Shown: positions 42,805 through 50,958 of the stretch, in pieces | Layout: each line of letters starts with the position of its first letter | Numbering within the stretch: the stretch's first letter is position 1 | Origin: Thermogladius calderae 1633 | GTDB taxonomy: Archaea; Thermoproteota; Thermoprotei_A; Sulfolobales; Desulfurococcaceae | NCBI RefSeq assembly: GCF_000264495.1 | Contig: NC_017954.1 | Span: 558,001-622,000, forward strand | DNA length: 64,000 nt | Reading direction: 5' to 3' | Made by a program: the position numbers and the translations under genes | Notes under the pieces: generated by a model | What the model saw: only the letters and a program-made list of their open reading frames with translations | Databases searched by the model: none | Told to the model about the DNA's origin: nothing

Positions 42805-43812
42805 ATGCCTGTGAGGTACCTCGCTCTCGTTGCTATTAGTTTAGTCGCGGTAGTACTGTTCGCTAGTACTCCTGGTAACGCCGTTACTAATAGACCTCTC
42901 CGGGTAATCACGACGTTTCCAGGACTCAAGTACGATGTCCAGAACCTGGTCTGTGAAGGGGATGTTGTTGAAACCTTATTACCCCCCGGGGTGGATCCGC
43001 ACGAGTATTCATTGACGCCGGGGGACATAACTAAGCTACAGGAAGCCGACTTGATCGTGTCAACAGGCCACACCGGCTTCGAGCAGAAGATAGAAGAACT
43101 CTGGAGGAGTGGAGTGATCAAGGGGGTTCTAATCAATGTGCTCGAGTTACCAGGGATAACGATCTTCACTAACCCATCGACTGGGCAACCAGATTACCAC
43201 ATGCCAATATACTACCCTCTAAATTACATTGCTTTCGTAAGAAACGTCTCCGAGACTCTCGCCTCTCTGAACCCAGCGGCGTCCCAATGCTATTTGAGCA
43301 GGGCTCTAAACGTTACCACACGTGTAGCCGGCTTGTACGTGTCAACGCCTCCTCTTAGAGGCAAGGCCGTAGGAGACCTGCCTTACACAGTCTACGTCGC
43401 CAACTGGCTCGGTCTCGACTTGGCTGGCCTAATAATTAAGGAAGAGGGTCTACCTGCTACACCCGGCGAGCTCTCCACGTACCAAGAGATGATGAGAAAC
43501 GGCAGTATTGCGTATGTACTCGTGACAGTCTATGGAAGTACCAAATCGACAGTCTCGACTCAGTTGGAGAACATGGCTGCTTCTTACGGCGTAAAGGTTA
43601 TTAAGCTGTATGGCGCGGTGTACCCCAACTCCATCCTTGACAAGCTGGTTTACGTCTACACTCAGATCACCAACACGTCGCTAACCACGGCTACGGAGAC
43701 GGCACACCAGGTTACGCCGTCCGGGCTCTCGTGGTTTGGCGTTGCCATGATAGTCGTAGCCGTGATAACACTAGTAGGCCTCGCAGTATACCTACTGGTG
43801 AGCCGTAAATGA
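42805..43812 (+). CDS. Metal-binding lipoprotein-like component of ABC transporter (ZnuA/TroA family)
   Basis: An N-terminal signal or anchor (about residues 3-22) is followed by RVITTFPGLKYDVQNLVCEG, and the metal-ligand histidine in PPGVDPHEYSLTPGD. Another likely ligand region is STGHTGFEQ; DYHMPIYYP follows. The C-terminal helix (about 305-330) is a second membrane anchor, typical of archaeal binding proteins. Cluster A-1 proteins bind Zn, Mn or Fe. ATG 42805 is directly behind operator copy 2. Confidence 0.87.
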   Translation: MPVRYLALVAISLVAVVLFASTPGNAVTNRPLRVITTFPGLKYDVQNLVCEGDVVETLLPPGVDPHEYSLTPGDITKLQEADLIVSTGHTGFEQKIEELWRSGVIKGVLINVLELPGITIFTNPSTGQPDYHMPIYYPLNYIAFVRNVSETLASLNPAASQCYLSRALNVTTRVAGLYVSTPPLRGKAVGDLPYTVYVANWLGLDLAGLIIKEEGLPATPGELSTYQEMMRNGSIAYVLVTVYGSTKSTVSTQLENMAASYGVKVIKLYGAVYPNSILDKLVYVYTQITNTSLTTATETAHQVTPSGLSWFGVAMIVVAVITLVGLAVYLLVSRK

Positions 43813-44675
43813 AGCACGATCTCGTGTTAGCTGGCTTATTAACTGCTTCACTGCTCTACGCTCTCGGTCTCTCGGCAATATACAACCCCCTATGGGTTTT
43901 AGTAATGGTGTCCACATCCCTCGGCTTTGCGATCGTGAGCGTTATCGTTGCTTACAGGAGGCTATTTTTTCTAGCCTCCGAGATGCCCCACGTCAGCTTT
44001 CTTGCCGTGTCGTTAGGGATTTACATATCATACGTGCTTTGGAGAGGGTTTGAGATTGTTCTCTCCATAATAGTGGGTCTGGGGCTCACCTACATAGTTG
44101 GCTACATGATCCATAGACGTGTCGACCCTTCTATCGCTACATCGGTATTTGTAGGCTCCACTACATCGCTGAGTGTACTGGTGGCTTACTTTGTCTTAAC
44201 GAGAGTACCCGTGGCGTACGACATAGCGAGTCTTATAATAGGAGACCCACTACTAGCGACCTACAGCGACGTGATAGCTTGCGTTCTAACGACTATTTTT
44301 GCACTAGTGGCGTTTATTTTCACATACCACGAGCAGGCTTCAATAGGTTTAGACAGGGTTGCGGTCAAGATCGCGGGGGTTGACACGAGGGTCTACGACC
44401 TCTTGGCGTACACTCTCCTCGGGGTCAGCACCGTCGGTATGCTGAAAGTCACAGGATACATCATGGAACACGTGTTCATACTCATGCCCCCCGCTATCGC
44501 ATTCTCCCTCGCGAGGAGTTACAGGGGGGCGGTCTACACAGCGGTACTATCGAGTCTTCTCGCTAGCTTAATAGGCCTCCACCTGAGCATCCTGCTCAAT
44601 CTAGCCCCCTCGGGCATGGCCGGCTTAATTATGCTCCTGATGTACATAGCTAGCTTACTGGTGAAGAGGGCATGA
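43809..44675 (+). CDS. Metal ABC transporter permease (ZnuB/MntC type)
   Basis: The 288-residue product has about eight helices. The SEMPHVSFLAVSLGIY segment corresponds to the conserved ABC-3 family region after the first helices, and ATSVFVGSTTSLSVL to the next. It overlaps the preceding and following genes by four bases each (ATGA), so the binding protein, permease and regulator form one operon. Confidence 0.88.
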   Translation: MKHDLVLAGLLTASLLYALGLSAIYNPLWVLVMVSTSLGFAIVSVIVAYRRLFFLASEMPHVSFLAVSLGIYISYVLWRGFEIVLSIIVGLGLTYIVGYMIHRRVDPSIATSVFVGSTTSLSVLVAYFVLTRVPVAYDIASLIIGDPLLATYSDVIACVLTTIFALVAFIFTYHEQASIGLDRVAVKIAGVDTRVYDLLAYTLLGVSTVGMLKVTGYIMEHVFILMPPAIAFSLARSYRGAVYTAVLSSLLASLIGLHLSILLNLAPSGMAGLIMLLMYIASLLVKRA

Positions 44676-45037
44676 AGAGGAGGAGGTTCGGTATTAGCCT
44701 ACCCGAGGAGTTAGCCTGTGAGCTTGACAGAATATCAAGAGAGCACGGGTTAGACAGATCCAGCGTAATAGCAACGGCGGTGGAGAAGTACGTTGAGGGT
44801 ATGTCCCACTACAAGAACAGGCACGAGTGTCTAGGCGTCTGTATAGCTGTCACCGAGGGGGAGCCTAACCTTAGGCTGGAGGAGTTTAGGGAGGTAGTCG
44901 TTGGCTACTATCACAACCACGCAAAAGGGCTGTGCCTCAATATATTTGTATTACGGGGGGACTCAAACAAAGTTCTAGAGCTGTACTACAAACTTAAGAA
45001 GAGCTCGAAGAAGACAGTACTGGTTCCGCTACACTAG
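44672..45037 (+). CDS. nikR: NikR-like ribbon-helix-helix metal-responsive repressor
   Basis: The first 45 residues are a ribbon-helix-helix DNA-binding unit (RRRFGISLPEELACELD, then SSVIATAVEKYVE). The rest resembles the NikR ACT-like regulatory domain: YYHNHAKGLC gives His-x-His and Cys in the NikR ligand pattern, one residue closer than the canonical H-x-H-x5-C, and LNIFVLRGD matches the following strand. Length 121 is slightly short. RHH dimers bind palindromes, fitting the operator pair upstream of its own operon, so autoregulation is likely. The metal (Ni, Zn or other) is unproven. Confidence 0.85.
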   Translation: MKRRRFGISLPEELACELDRISREHGLDRSSVIATAVEKYVEGMSHYKNRHECLGVCIAVTEGEPNLRLEEFREVVVGYYHNHAKGLCLNIFVLRGDSNKVLELYYKLKKSSKKTVLVPLH

Positions 45038-45076
45038 GCGTTAAAAGAGGCGCTCCAAGGCGCCTCGCAGGAGTGA

Positions 45077-45427
45077 TCAGGCTAGGCTCTCCATATTCTT
45101 CGGGATACCTGGATCCAGCCTCCCCAACTTCTTCTTCAACTCCTCTATAAGCGGCTTCGACAAGTTGTAGACGCCGCCCTTGTACTCCAGGTACCCCGCT
45201 GTTATGAGCCTCGATATGACTCTCGAGACCTCTCTTTCTATAACCACGTCGTCTAATTCGGGTACTAGGTCTTTCTCCCCCCTCGAAGCTCTCCTCTTAA
45301 CCTCCTCCCTCAATTCGATCAGAGCTATAATCTCCCCCACGCTAATGTTCTTGATGAAGTACTCCATTACGATCCTCTCTAGCCTCCCCATCGACAAAAC
45401 GTCTTTGAGTCTGATCTCACCGGGCAA
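45077..45427 (-). CDS. Winged-helix-like small protein
   Basis: The 116-residue product has a helical N-terminus and REVSRVISRLITAGYLEYKGGVYNLS, a recognition-helix-and-wing pattern. It ends the minus-strand gene series that begins with iorA, 12 bases after the Fe-S-loop gene. It may regulate or partner that protein. No specific family is recognised. Confidence 0.6.
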   Translation of the reverse strand: MPGEIRLKDVLSMGRLERIVMEYFIKNISVGEIIALIELREEVKRRASRGEKDLVPELDDVVIEREVSRVISRLITAGYLEYKGGVYNLSKPLIEELKKKLGRLDPGIPKNMESLA

Positions 45428-45439
45428 GTCCGATCCCCG

Positions 45440-46390
45440 CTAGTAGTACCACGTGTTATAGTACGTGGGCTCGTTAACCATGAAACTCTTGTTTCTAAAC
45501 GCCGTGCACACGTTCCTCAGAATGCACTTTTCGCACTCGGGCTTGTCTCTTAGGCAGACCGTCCTTCCGTGGAGCCAGAAGAAGTCATCTAAGGTGCTGG
45601 CCCGAATGCCCGCCGTGCTCGACAGGTGCCTGTAAGCCAGCTTCACCGTTAACCTCAGTAATACGTCCTCGTCGCGAGATATCTCGACTCCCTGTTTTAT
45701 CTTGTCCCAGAGCTCGCCCGAGACGACGACCAAGCCGGTCCTTACGGCCTGCCTGGTCAGGTGGTTGTCTACAGCTACATCAAGCTCGTCTACAGGGTTG
45801 AACAAGCCGCGTCCAGCTAGGAACTTTGCTAGGAGCATGGTCTTCTTCTCGACGGGGTCCTCGAAAGCCTTGAAAACCCTCATGTAGTCGACGAAGCCCT
45901 GTTCGCCTAGCGACCCTCTCAACCTCCCTCCCGCGGACCTTATGAGCTTCGTCACCAAGCCGTCCCAAAGCCTAGTCAGCTTAAATCCGAGGTCCCGTAG
46001 TAGCATCGCCCTCACTTCGGGGTCCGGTGGCGTGGCACCCCCTACGCTCAACCACTTCACCACGTCTTCAACCTTGATCTCGGCGAGCCTACCAGGGTCG
46101 AAGAATGAGGGGTCCTCGTCGAACTTCAACTTGCCGAGCCTGTACAACAGGTCGGCCCCGTGGTAACAGCCGTCTTCCAGACAGGCCTCGTAGGGCTTCC
46201 CAGGCCTACTGAGCCTGTGGTCCATGGACACCATCACGACGAAGTACCTCGCGACACTCTCCTCGTCTGCTGTAGCCGGTGGGTAGAAGCGCTGGTCATA
46301 GAGGTCGAGTCTGGGTAAGTTGATCGAGTGCTTTTTGAGAACCCTTCCAACTCTCTCGACAGCTCTCCTATCGATACCCACTAGATCCAT
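45440..46390 (-). CDS. Protein with C-terminal [4Fe-4S] loop, possibly glycosylase-like
   Basis: The C-terminus has Cys-x6-Cys-x2-Cys-x5-Cys (CLRDKPECEKCILRNVC), as in EndoIII/MutY-type glycosylases. The N-terminal half (DHRLSRPGKPYEACLEDGCYHGADLL) and helices (FDDPGRLAEIKVEDVVKWL in part) do not follow the HhH-GPD motif; no LxGVG hairpin is seen. Archaeal proteins of this type carry the iron-sulfur cluster loop domain and lack a known reaction. A nucleic-acid role is inferred from the Fe-S loop only. The gene lies in a run with small proteins downstream of iorAB. Confidence 0.6.
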   Translation of the reverse strand: MDLVGIDRRAVERVGRVLKKHSINLPRLDLYDQRFYPPATADEESVARYFVVMVSMDHRLSRPGKPYEACLEDGCYHGADLLYRLGKLKFDEDPSFFDPGRLAEIKVEDVVKWLSVGGATPPDPEVRAMLLRDLGFKLTRLWDGLVTKLIRSAGGRLRGSLGEQGFVDYMRVFKAFEDPVEKKTMLLAKFLAGRGLFNPVDELDVAVDNHLTRQAVRTGLVVVSGELWDKIKQGVEISRDEDVLLRLTVKLAYRHLSSTAGIRASTLDDFFWLHGRTVCLRDKPECEKCILRNVCTAFRNKSFMVNEPTYYNTWYY

Positions 46391-46403
46391 TGAGGGCGCC
46401 CTA

Positions 46404-46841
46404 CTAACCGGTCACGCTGTACCTGTACTCAACTACATTAATCGAGGGCTCGTTTTTAAACCAGACGTGGGGGTCGAGGAACACGGCTTGACGTGACTGT
46501 ACAAACCCAACAAGGGTCTCCTGCCCGAATATGGCTGTTTCTGCTCTTAGGTTGCCCACAACTGCTTTCTTCAAGAAAACCAGCTCGGCTGAGACAGCGT
46601 CCACCACGACTTTTCCTTTAAGCCCGAGTAAGAAGGCCTTAACACAGTCGAGCCTACTCAACCTGACGAGCTTGCCAGCTGCCAAGATGAGGCAGGTGTC
46701 CCCTACAACCCAGTCGCCCGAGCCAGAGCCGTAGAGTAGTACTGTATCGGCTACGCACAACCCCCTGATCTTGAACTTACCGAAGTGAACTACCTCCTTG
46801 TTCTTCACGTTCTCGAAAACTCTCGTTCCGAAGGTTATCAT
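46404..46841 (-). CDS. Beta-rich hypothetical protein
   Basis: The 145-residue product alternates short hydrophobic strands with glycines and polar turns (VVDAVSAELVFLKKAVVGNLRAETAIFG), in the manner of beta-helix or bactofilin-like repeats. No membrane helix and no motif. It sits 13 bases upstream of the Fe-S-loop gene. Unknown function. Confidence 0.6.
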   Translation of the reverse strand: MITFGTRVFENVKNKEVVHFGKFKIRGLCVADTVLLYGSGSGDWVVGDTCLILAAGKLVRLSRLDCVKAFLLGLKGKVVVDAVSAELVFLKKAVVGNLRAETAIFGQETLVGFVQSRQAVFLDPHVWFKNEPSINVVEYRYSVTG

Positions 46842-46850
46842 ACGACCACT

Positions 46851-47048
46851 TTAGCCAGTCAGTGACCTCGCGATCAGCCTAGCCCTGACAACGCTTTCTC
46901 TGGCCTCGACCAGGTTTTGGTATATCTGGAAGACAACCCCCTTCGACGTCTCTGTATCGAGTGTGAGCCTAGCCACTAGCTCCTCTATCTTGTCCATCGA
47001 GTCTATAGCCTTATCTAACAGCTTTACTAGCTCCTCTAGTTGTTGCAA
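46851..47048 (-). CDS. Small coiled-coil protein
   Basis: The 65-residue product is almost entirely amphipathic helix with heptad-like Leu/Ile/Val spacing (LEELVKLLDKAIDSMDKIEELVA in pattern), so it is probably a helical oligomer. TTG 47048 gives an overlap of 38 bases with iorB; ATG 46997, after the iorB stop, would give 48 residues. It is part of the iorAB transcript by position. Confidence 0.5.
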   Translation of the reverse strand: MQQLEELVKLLDKAIDSMDKIEELVARLTLDTETSKGVVFQIYQNLVEARESVVRARLIARSLTG

Positions 47049-47640
47049 GGCTGAACCCTATCTTTAAACCCTGGTTGAAGGCTCTTAAATTAGCCTCCGC
47101 CGCCCTGCCTGAGAAGAGGGTGTCTATCGCCTCCTCCACCTTGACCGTGCTGATCAACCTCCTCAGCCTCTCGTCGACCGCGATGGATATCCCGAGGAGA
47201 AGGGTGTTCGAGTAGAGGGGGGACCCGGCTACTTGTTTCGCCTCGTTATCGGCGTCGTAAACGTAGACCGACCCGCCGAATGTCTTACGCAACGCCTCCT
47301 CTACGACGTCCAGACCGGGTGGTCTTGTGAGGGGAGGGGGGAGCCTAAGGCGGTTGACGACCAGGACAGCGCCTCTCCTAGCGTAGGACAGGTACCTGAG
47401 TGCTTCTAGAGCTTCGAGCGCTATTACGTGGTCTGCCTCGCCGACTGGTATGATCGGGGCGTCCTTGTTGTTCAGCCTCACGTGGACTGCCAGGCTTCCA
47501 CCTCTCTGGCTCAGCCCGTGGGTTTCAGCGACCGTGACTTCAATGCCCGAGAGTGTTGATGCCCACGCTATCAGGCTCCCCAGCGTGAGGACCCCTTGAC
47601 CTCCGACCCCGACGATCAACACGTTGAGCTTCTCGGACAC
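47011..47640 (-). CDS. iorB: Indolepyruvate ferredoxin oxidoreductase, beta subunit
   Basis: The start GTG 47640 overlaps the end of iorA and gives NVLIVGVGGQGVLTLGSLIA at the N-terminus, the gamma-type 2-oxoacid oxidoreductase domain. THGLSQRGGSLAVHVRL follows. With IorA it decarboxylates aryl pyruvates from aromatic amino acids to aryl-acetyl-CoA and reduces ferredoxin. 209 residues match the family. Confidence 0.93.
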   Translation of the reverse strand: MSEKLNVLIVGVGGQGVLTLGSLIAWASTLSGIEVTVAETHGLSQRGGSLAVHVRLNNKDAPIIPVGEADHVIALEALEALRYLSYARRGAVLVVNRLRLPPPLTRPPGLDVVEEALRKTFGGSVYVYDADNEAKQVAGSPLYSNTLLLGISIAVDERLRRLISTVKVEEAIDTLFSGRAAEANLRAFNQGLKIGFSLATTRGASKAVR

Positions 47641-47641
47641 C

Positions 47642-49591
47642 TCAGCCCACCCCCTCGACGAACCTCTCGCTGTACAACCTCTCCCAGCCTTCACTGCCCG
47701 GCCTCTTCACGTAGATGGCCTTGAACGGGCAGACGTGTGCGCATAGGTTGCAACCAAGGCACATGTCCTCCACTATAAGGGGCTTCTTAGCCCCCTCTGG
47801 GACCACTATAGCTGGACACGCGACGAGGTTGACACACGCCATGCAGCCCGTGCACTTCTCCTCGTCTATAGCGTAGATAGGCAGCCTTATACCAGTCTCT
47901 CTCGAAAGCCTGTACGCCTCAAGCGAGCACCTCATCCTCGATACTATAGCCACCTTCCCGCCGCTCAAGTAGTCCTGGAAAGCCTTGACCACCGTCTCAA
48001 CGGAGTCTCTGACTCTCAACGGGTTGATGACGTAGACTCTAAATCCAACGGACTTCAACACGTCCGTTATCTCGACAACCGGCGCACGACTGCCTGTCGC
48101 TGATAGACCTGTCCCCGGGTGCGGCTGATGGCCTGTCATAGCTGTAGTGTAGTTGTCTAGCACGACTATCATGGCCCTACCGTTGTTGTAGATTATGTTG
48201 ACAGACCCTGGTATACCCGCGTGGAAGAATGTCGAGTCACCTATCACCGCCACGACAGGTTCCTCTACTACCTTACTAATGCCGTGTGCGACGCCGATCG
48301 AGCCCCCCATCTCGAAGCACGTCATCTGCGTCTCGAAGGGCTTCTGGTAGCCGAGCGTGTAGCACCCAATGTCGCCCGTGTACACGACGTTCCTCAACTT
48401 CAGTTTGTTCGCCGCTATCTTCAGGACGTAGAAGGTCATCCTGTGGGGGCATCCAGGGCACATAACCGGGGGTCTCGGCGGTACCGTAGCCTGCTCCTCG
48501 ACCCTGAGCGGGGGCGGCGGTGTATACTCGACCCCCAGGAACTTTGCTATGCCCGGTAGAACCCTGTCTAGGCTAAGCTCGCCGCTCTCCGGGATCAACT
48601 CTTTGCCTAGTACCCTAGCCTGAGCCCTGTGCTTCCCGAGAACACTCCTCACGTTAGTCTCGACAACGGGGTCGAGCTCCTCTACGACGAGGATCTCGTC
48701 TGCTTCACCGGCTACATCCAGTACAGGTTTAACCGGTACTGGCACAGTGAGGTTCAGCTTCAAGACCGTTACCTCGTTCCAGGCCCTGAGCCTCTCGAGC
48801 GACTCGGATACGTAGGCGAATGCGAGACCGGGGGCTATGATAGCTTTGCGTTTACCAGGGTTCAGGACCTCGACTAATGGGGGTCCCCAGTCTGCTTCCT
48901 CGATGGTCCTCCACACCTTCAGCGCCCTCTCCTTCATTAGCCGCGCGTGCGCCGGGATCAAGACCCAACGCGTCAAGTCTTTGTCGAACACCCCCTTGCA
49001 GACCCTTGTCGTCGTTACGTTGTCCTCGAGTTCAACGTACTGCCTGCTGTGGCTCACGCGGGTTGTGGTCCTGAACATCACTGGTTGCTGGTACTTCTCG
49101 CTCAACCCTAGAGCGACCTTTACGAGCTTATACGCCTCTCTTACACTACTCGGCTCAACCACTGGGATGTGAGCCAGGTACCCGTACCATCTGTTGTCTT
49201 GCTCGTTCTGGCTACTGTGCGCGCTGGGGTCGTCGGCGGAGACAACTAGGAAACCAGCCTTAGTCCCGGAGTAGCCGCTGCTAACGAATATGTCGGCAGC
49301 GACGTTCAACCCCACGTGCTTCATGGCGGTGAGGCTCCTCACCCCGGCAATGGCCGCAGCGTAGGCGGACTCGTAGGCCACCTTCTCGTTGACACTCCAC
49401 TCGGCTATGACTCCAACGTCCTCTGCGACCTCTGCCACGGACTCGAGAATCTCGGTAGAAGGCGTGCCCGGGTAAGCTGCGAAGTAGCAGACACCAGCCT
49501 CAAGGGCACCCCTCGCTATCGCCTCGTTGCCCATATAGAGGACTCTACTCCCCTTCTCGGCGAGCAGTGCCTTTACAGGTATGTCCACCAC
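47642..49591 (-). CDS. iorA: Indolepyruvate ferredoxin oxidoreductase, alpha subunit
   Basis: The N-terminal pyrimidine domain shows GNEAIARGALEAGVCYFAAYPGTPSTEI. The thiamine diphosphate domain has CPGCPHRMTFY, GDIGCYTLG and GDSTFFHAGIPG. The C-terminal ferredoxin domain has two cluster motifs: CTGCMACVNLVACP and CLGCNLCAHVCP. Its first cluster has a longer spacing before the last Cys, as in other IorA. The protein is oxygen-sensitive and cytoplasmic, and supports peptide fermentation. It is the first gene of the series. Confidence 0.94.
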   Translation of the reverse strand: MVDIPVKALLAEKGSRVLYMGNEAIARGALEAGVCYFAAYPGTPSTEILESVAEVAEDVGVIAEWSVNEKVAYESAYAAAIAGVRSLTAMKHVGLNVAADIFVSSGYSGTKAGFLVVSADDPSAHSSQNEQDNRWYGYLAHIPVVEPSSVREAYKLVKVALGLSEKYQQPVMFRTTTRVSHSRQYVELEDNVTTTRVCKGVFDKDLTRWVLIPAHARLMKERALKVWRTIEEADWGPPLVEVLNPGKRKAIIAPGLAFAYVSESLERLRAWNEVTVLKLNLTVPVPVKPVLDVAGEADEILVVEELDPVVETNVRSVLGKHRAQARVLGKELIPESGELSLDRVLPGIAKFLGVEYTPPPPLRVEEQATVPPRPPVMCPGCPHRMTFYVLKIAANKLKLRNVVYTGDIGCYTLGYQKPFETQMTCFEMGGSIGVAHGISKVVEEPVVAVIGDSTFFHAGIPGSVNIIYNNGRAMIVVLDNYTTAMTGHQPHPGTGLSATGSRAPVVEITDVLKSVGFRVYVINPLRVRDSVETVVKAFQDYLSGGKVAIVSRMRCSLEAYRLSRETGIRLPIYAIDEEKCTGCMACVNLVACPAIVVPEGAKKPLIVEDMCLGCNLCAHVCPFKAIYVKRPGSEGWERLYSERFVEGVG

Positions 49592-49675
49592 CTTAAAAGG
49601 CCTATACCCGTGTAAACTTAATAGCCGGTCAAGCTATTTAACCTTCGGCAAAAAATTGTGGGATTTGCTTATAAT

Positions 49676-49690
49676 CAAAGTTTAAATATC
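49676..49690 (+). promoter_or_regulatory. TATA box of the winged-helix gene at 49724
   Basis: The sequence agtttaaatatctg fits box A. Its position, about 40 bases before the ATG, leaves a leader of about 15 bases. Confidence 0.6.
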
Positions 49691-49723
49691 TGTTATCCCA
49701 CTACCTTATATTGGGTGAGACGT

Positions 49724-50077
49724 ATGGTTAATGGTAGAGTCATACATGAAGATAATGACGTGATCGTCGCTATAGCTCCAAGAGACGAGGAGCTACCGGG
49801 CATGGTGCTAGAGGCGATTAAGAGGAAGGGGCGTCCAATGTACTTCGACGAGATCGTGAAGGAGTTCAGCGGTCTAGCCGGCGAGGACAGGGTTAGGAAG
49901 GCTGTAAACCACCTCCTGGCCTTGAAGGCCATCATGGAGTACCCGGACGGAAGTCTCGGACTACCAGGCATGAAGTGGGAGCCTAGGAGAGCGAGGAAGA
50001 GGAGGAGGAAGAGGACGCCGAGGCTGATGTCAGTAGACCAGGAGCCCAAGTTCTACTACCTGCCACCCGAACAGTAG
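49724..50077 (+). CDS. Winged-helix DNA-binding protein with a basic tail
   Basis: From ATG 49724 (117 residues): LEAIKRKGRPMYFDEIVKEF, then RVRKAVNHLLALKAIMEY, form a winged-helix-like unit. A strongly basic segment RRARKRRRKRTPR follows, then an acidic-aromatic end. The basic tail suggests nucleic-acid binding, perhaps a chromatin- or ribosome-associated protein. The frame is open to 49658 upstream, but that part lies in the promoter. Confidence 0.65.
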   Translation: MVNGRVIHEDNDVIVAIAPRDEELPGMVLEAIKRKGRPMYFDEIVKEFSGLAGEDRVRKAVNHLLALKAIMEYPDGSLGLPGMKWEPRRARKRRRKRTPRLMSVDQEPKFYYLPPEQ

Positions 50078-50118
50078 GTCTAGGAGGTACCTGGTCTCGT
50101 ACAACCTCGCTTTTTACA

Positions 50119-50730
50119 CTATTTCTTCCTCCTACTCTTGGGCTTATACTGCCTACCGATACTGGGTTTGTAGTCCCTGCACTTCTCATCTAGGCCTAGG
50201 ATAGTGATCCCGTACCTGTACTGGAGCTCGCACAAGAAGTGGTCTGGAACGACTGCGAGCGCCCCCCTGTTCGTCTTCACGATGAACGTCTTGTCGGTGA
50301 GGCGGTCTACGTTAGCAGTCTCCAACACCCAGTCCAGGAAAATAGGTAGCCTGGTCGTGTTCACGAAACCCCTCTTCCTCTCAATGCCGTACTCGTCTAC
50401 GACGTTGTCTCCCACCCGGACCCCGTCCTTGCAGACCCCGTTGACGTCGCACTCTATCCTCTTGAACGACGGACTACTCGCTATCTTGCTCAGGACGTCC
50501 ACTGCTATGCTGGTCTTCTGCTCGGCTACGACCTCCTTAGAAGCCTCCGCCTTCTTCGCTATTTTCTCCTCAGTGAAAGCCCTCACGATCTCCTCGATGC
50601 TCGAAAGGCCTGTCTCGCGATCACCAGCGCTATCTGGCCGGCTGGCCTGGGTCGGCTCAGGTTTTTTGAGAAACTCTGTCAGCGGCTTATACTTCCCCTT
50701 GCTGTTCTTACTGGTCTTCAAGTATATCAT
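50119..50730 (-). CDS. Hypothetical protein, charged N-terminus
   Basis: The 203-residue product starts with a Lys-rich flexible part (about 1-60) and continues with a globular half containing DCVNGV-like cysteine pair (ECDVNGVCKDG), GFVNTTRLPIFLDWVLETANVD and VVPDHFLCELQYRYGI. It ends in a basic tail (KPKSRRKK). A tttaaag box near 50758 would give an almost leaderless transcript from ATG 50730. No family recognised. Confidence 0.6.
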   Translation of the reverse strand: MIYLKTSKNSKGKYKPLTEFLKKPEPTQASRPDSAGDRETGLSSIEEIVRAFTEEKIAKKAEASKEVVAEQKTSIAVDVLSKIASSPSFKRIECDVNGVCKDGVRVGDNVVDEYGIERKRGFVNTTRLPIFLDWVLETANVDRLTDKTFIVKTNRGALAVVPDHFLCELQYRYGITILGLDEKCRDYKPSIGRQYKPKSRRKK

Positions 50731-50752
50731 CCATCAAGAGTCTTTATACCGC

Positions 50753-50766
50753 TAGACTTTAAATAA
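50753..50766 (+). promoter_or_regulatory. TATA element before the structured RNA candidate (may serve both strands)
   Basis: The sequence gactttaaataagg lies about 28 bases before the first base of the closing helix at 50788. The tttaaa core is symmetric, so it may also drive the minus-strand gene starting at 50730. Confidence 0.5.
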
Positions 50767-50784
50767 GGCGAAGCCGGGTATAGA

Positions 50785-50910
50785 ACTGGCCTACCCCCGC
50801 CACCTATACAGGCGGCCTCCCCACCCTGTCCGGGGAAGCTAATGGGGACTGTGAGCAAACTACTATACAATCCCCGGGTGTAGGTGGGGTTTAGGGGGTA
50901 TCTGGCCTCA
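50785..50910 (+). ncRNA. Candidate structured RNA upstream of aspS
   Basis: Complementary segments give a compact fold. The closing helix pairs ggcc/taccccc (50788-50798) with gggggta/ggcc (50894-50907) across a three-base bulge. Inside are a short hairpin (gcc 50799-50801 with ggc 50811-50813), CCCCACC (50819-50825) with GGTGGGG (50883-50889), and CCGGGGA (50830-50836) with TCCCCGG (50871-50877). A separate TATA element sits upstream, and aspS has its own TATA further down, so this is not simply the aspS leader. It does not match tRNA, 5S, SRP or RNase P RNA core motifs as far as I can see. Confidence 0.55.
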
Positions 50911-50929
50911 TAATAATTATACTCCTAGC

Positions 50930-50944
50930 ATCCTTTATAAATTT
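50930..50944 (+). promoter_or_regulatory. TATA box of aspS
   Basis: The sequence cctttataaatttt fits box A, and lies about 20-40 bases before the candidate start codons of aspS (50959-50974), so the message would be leaderless or nearly so. Confidence 0.65.
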
Positions 50945-50958
50945 TGATCGGCTCCTAA

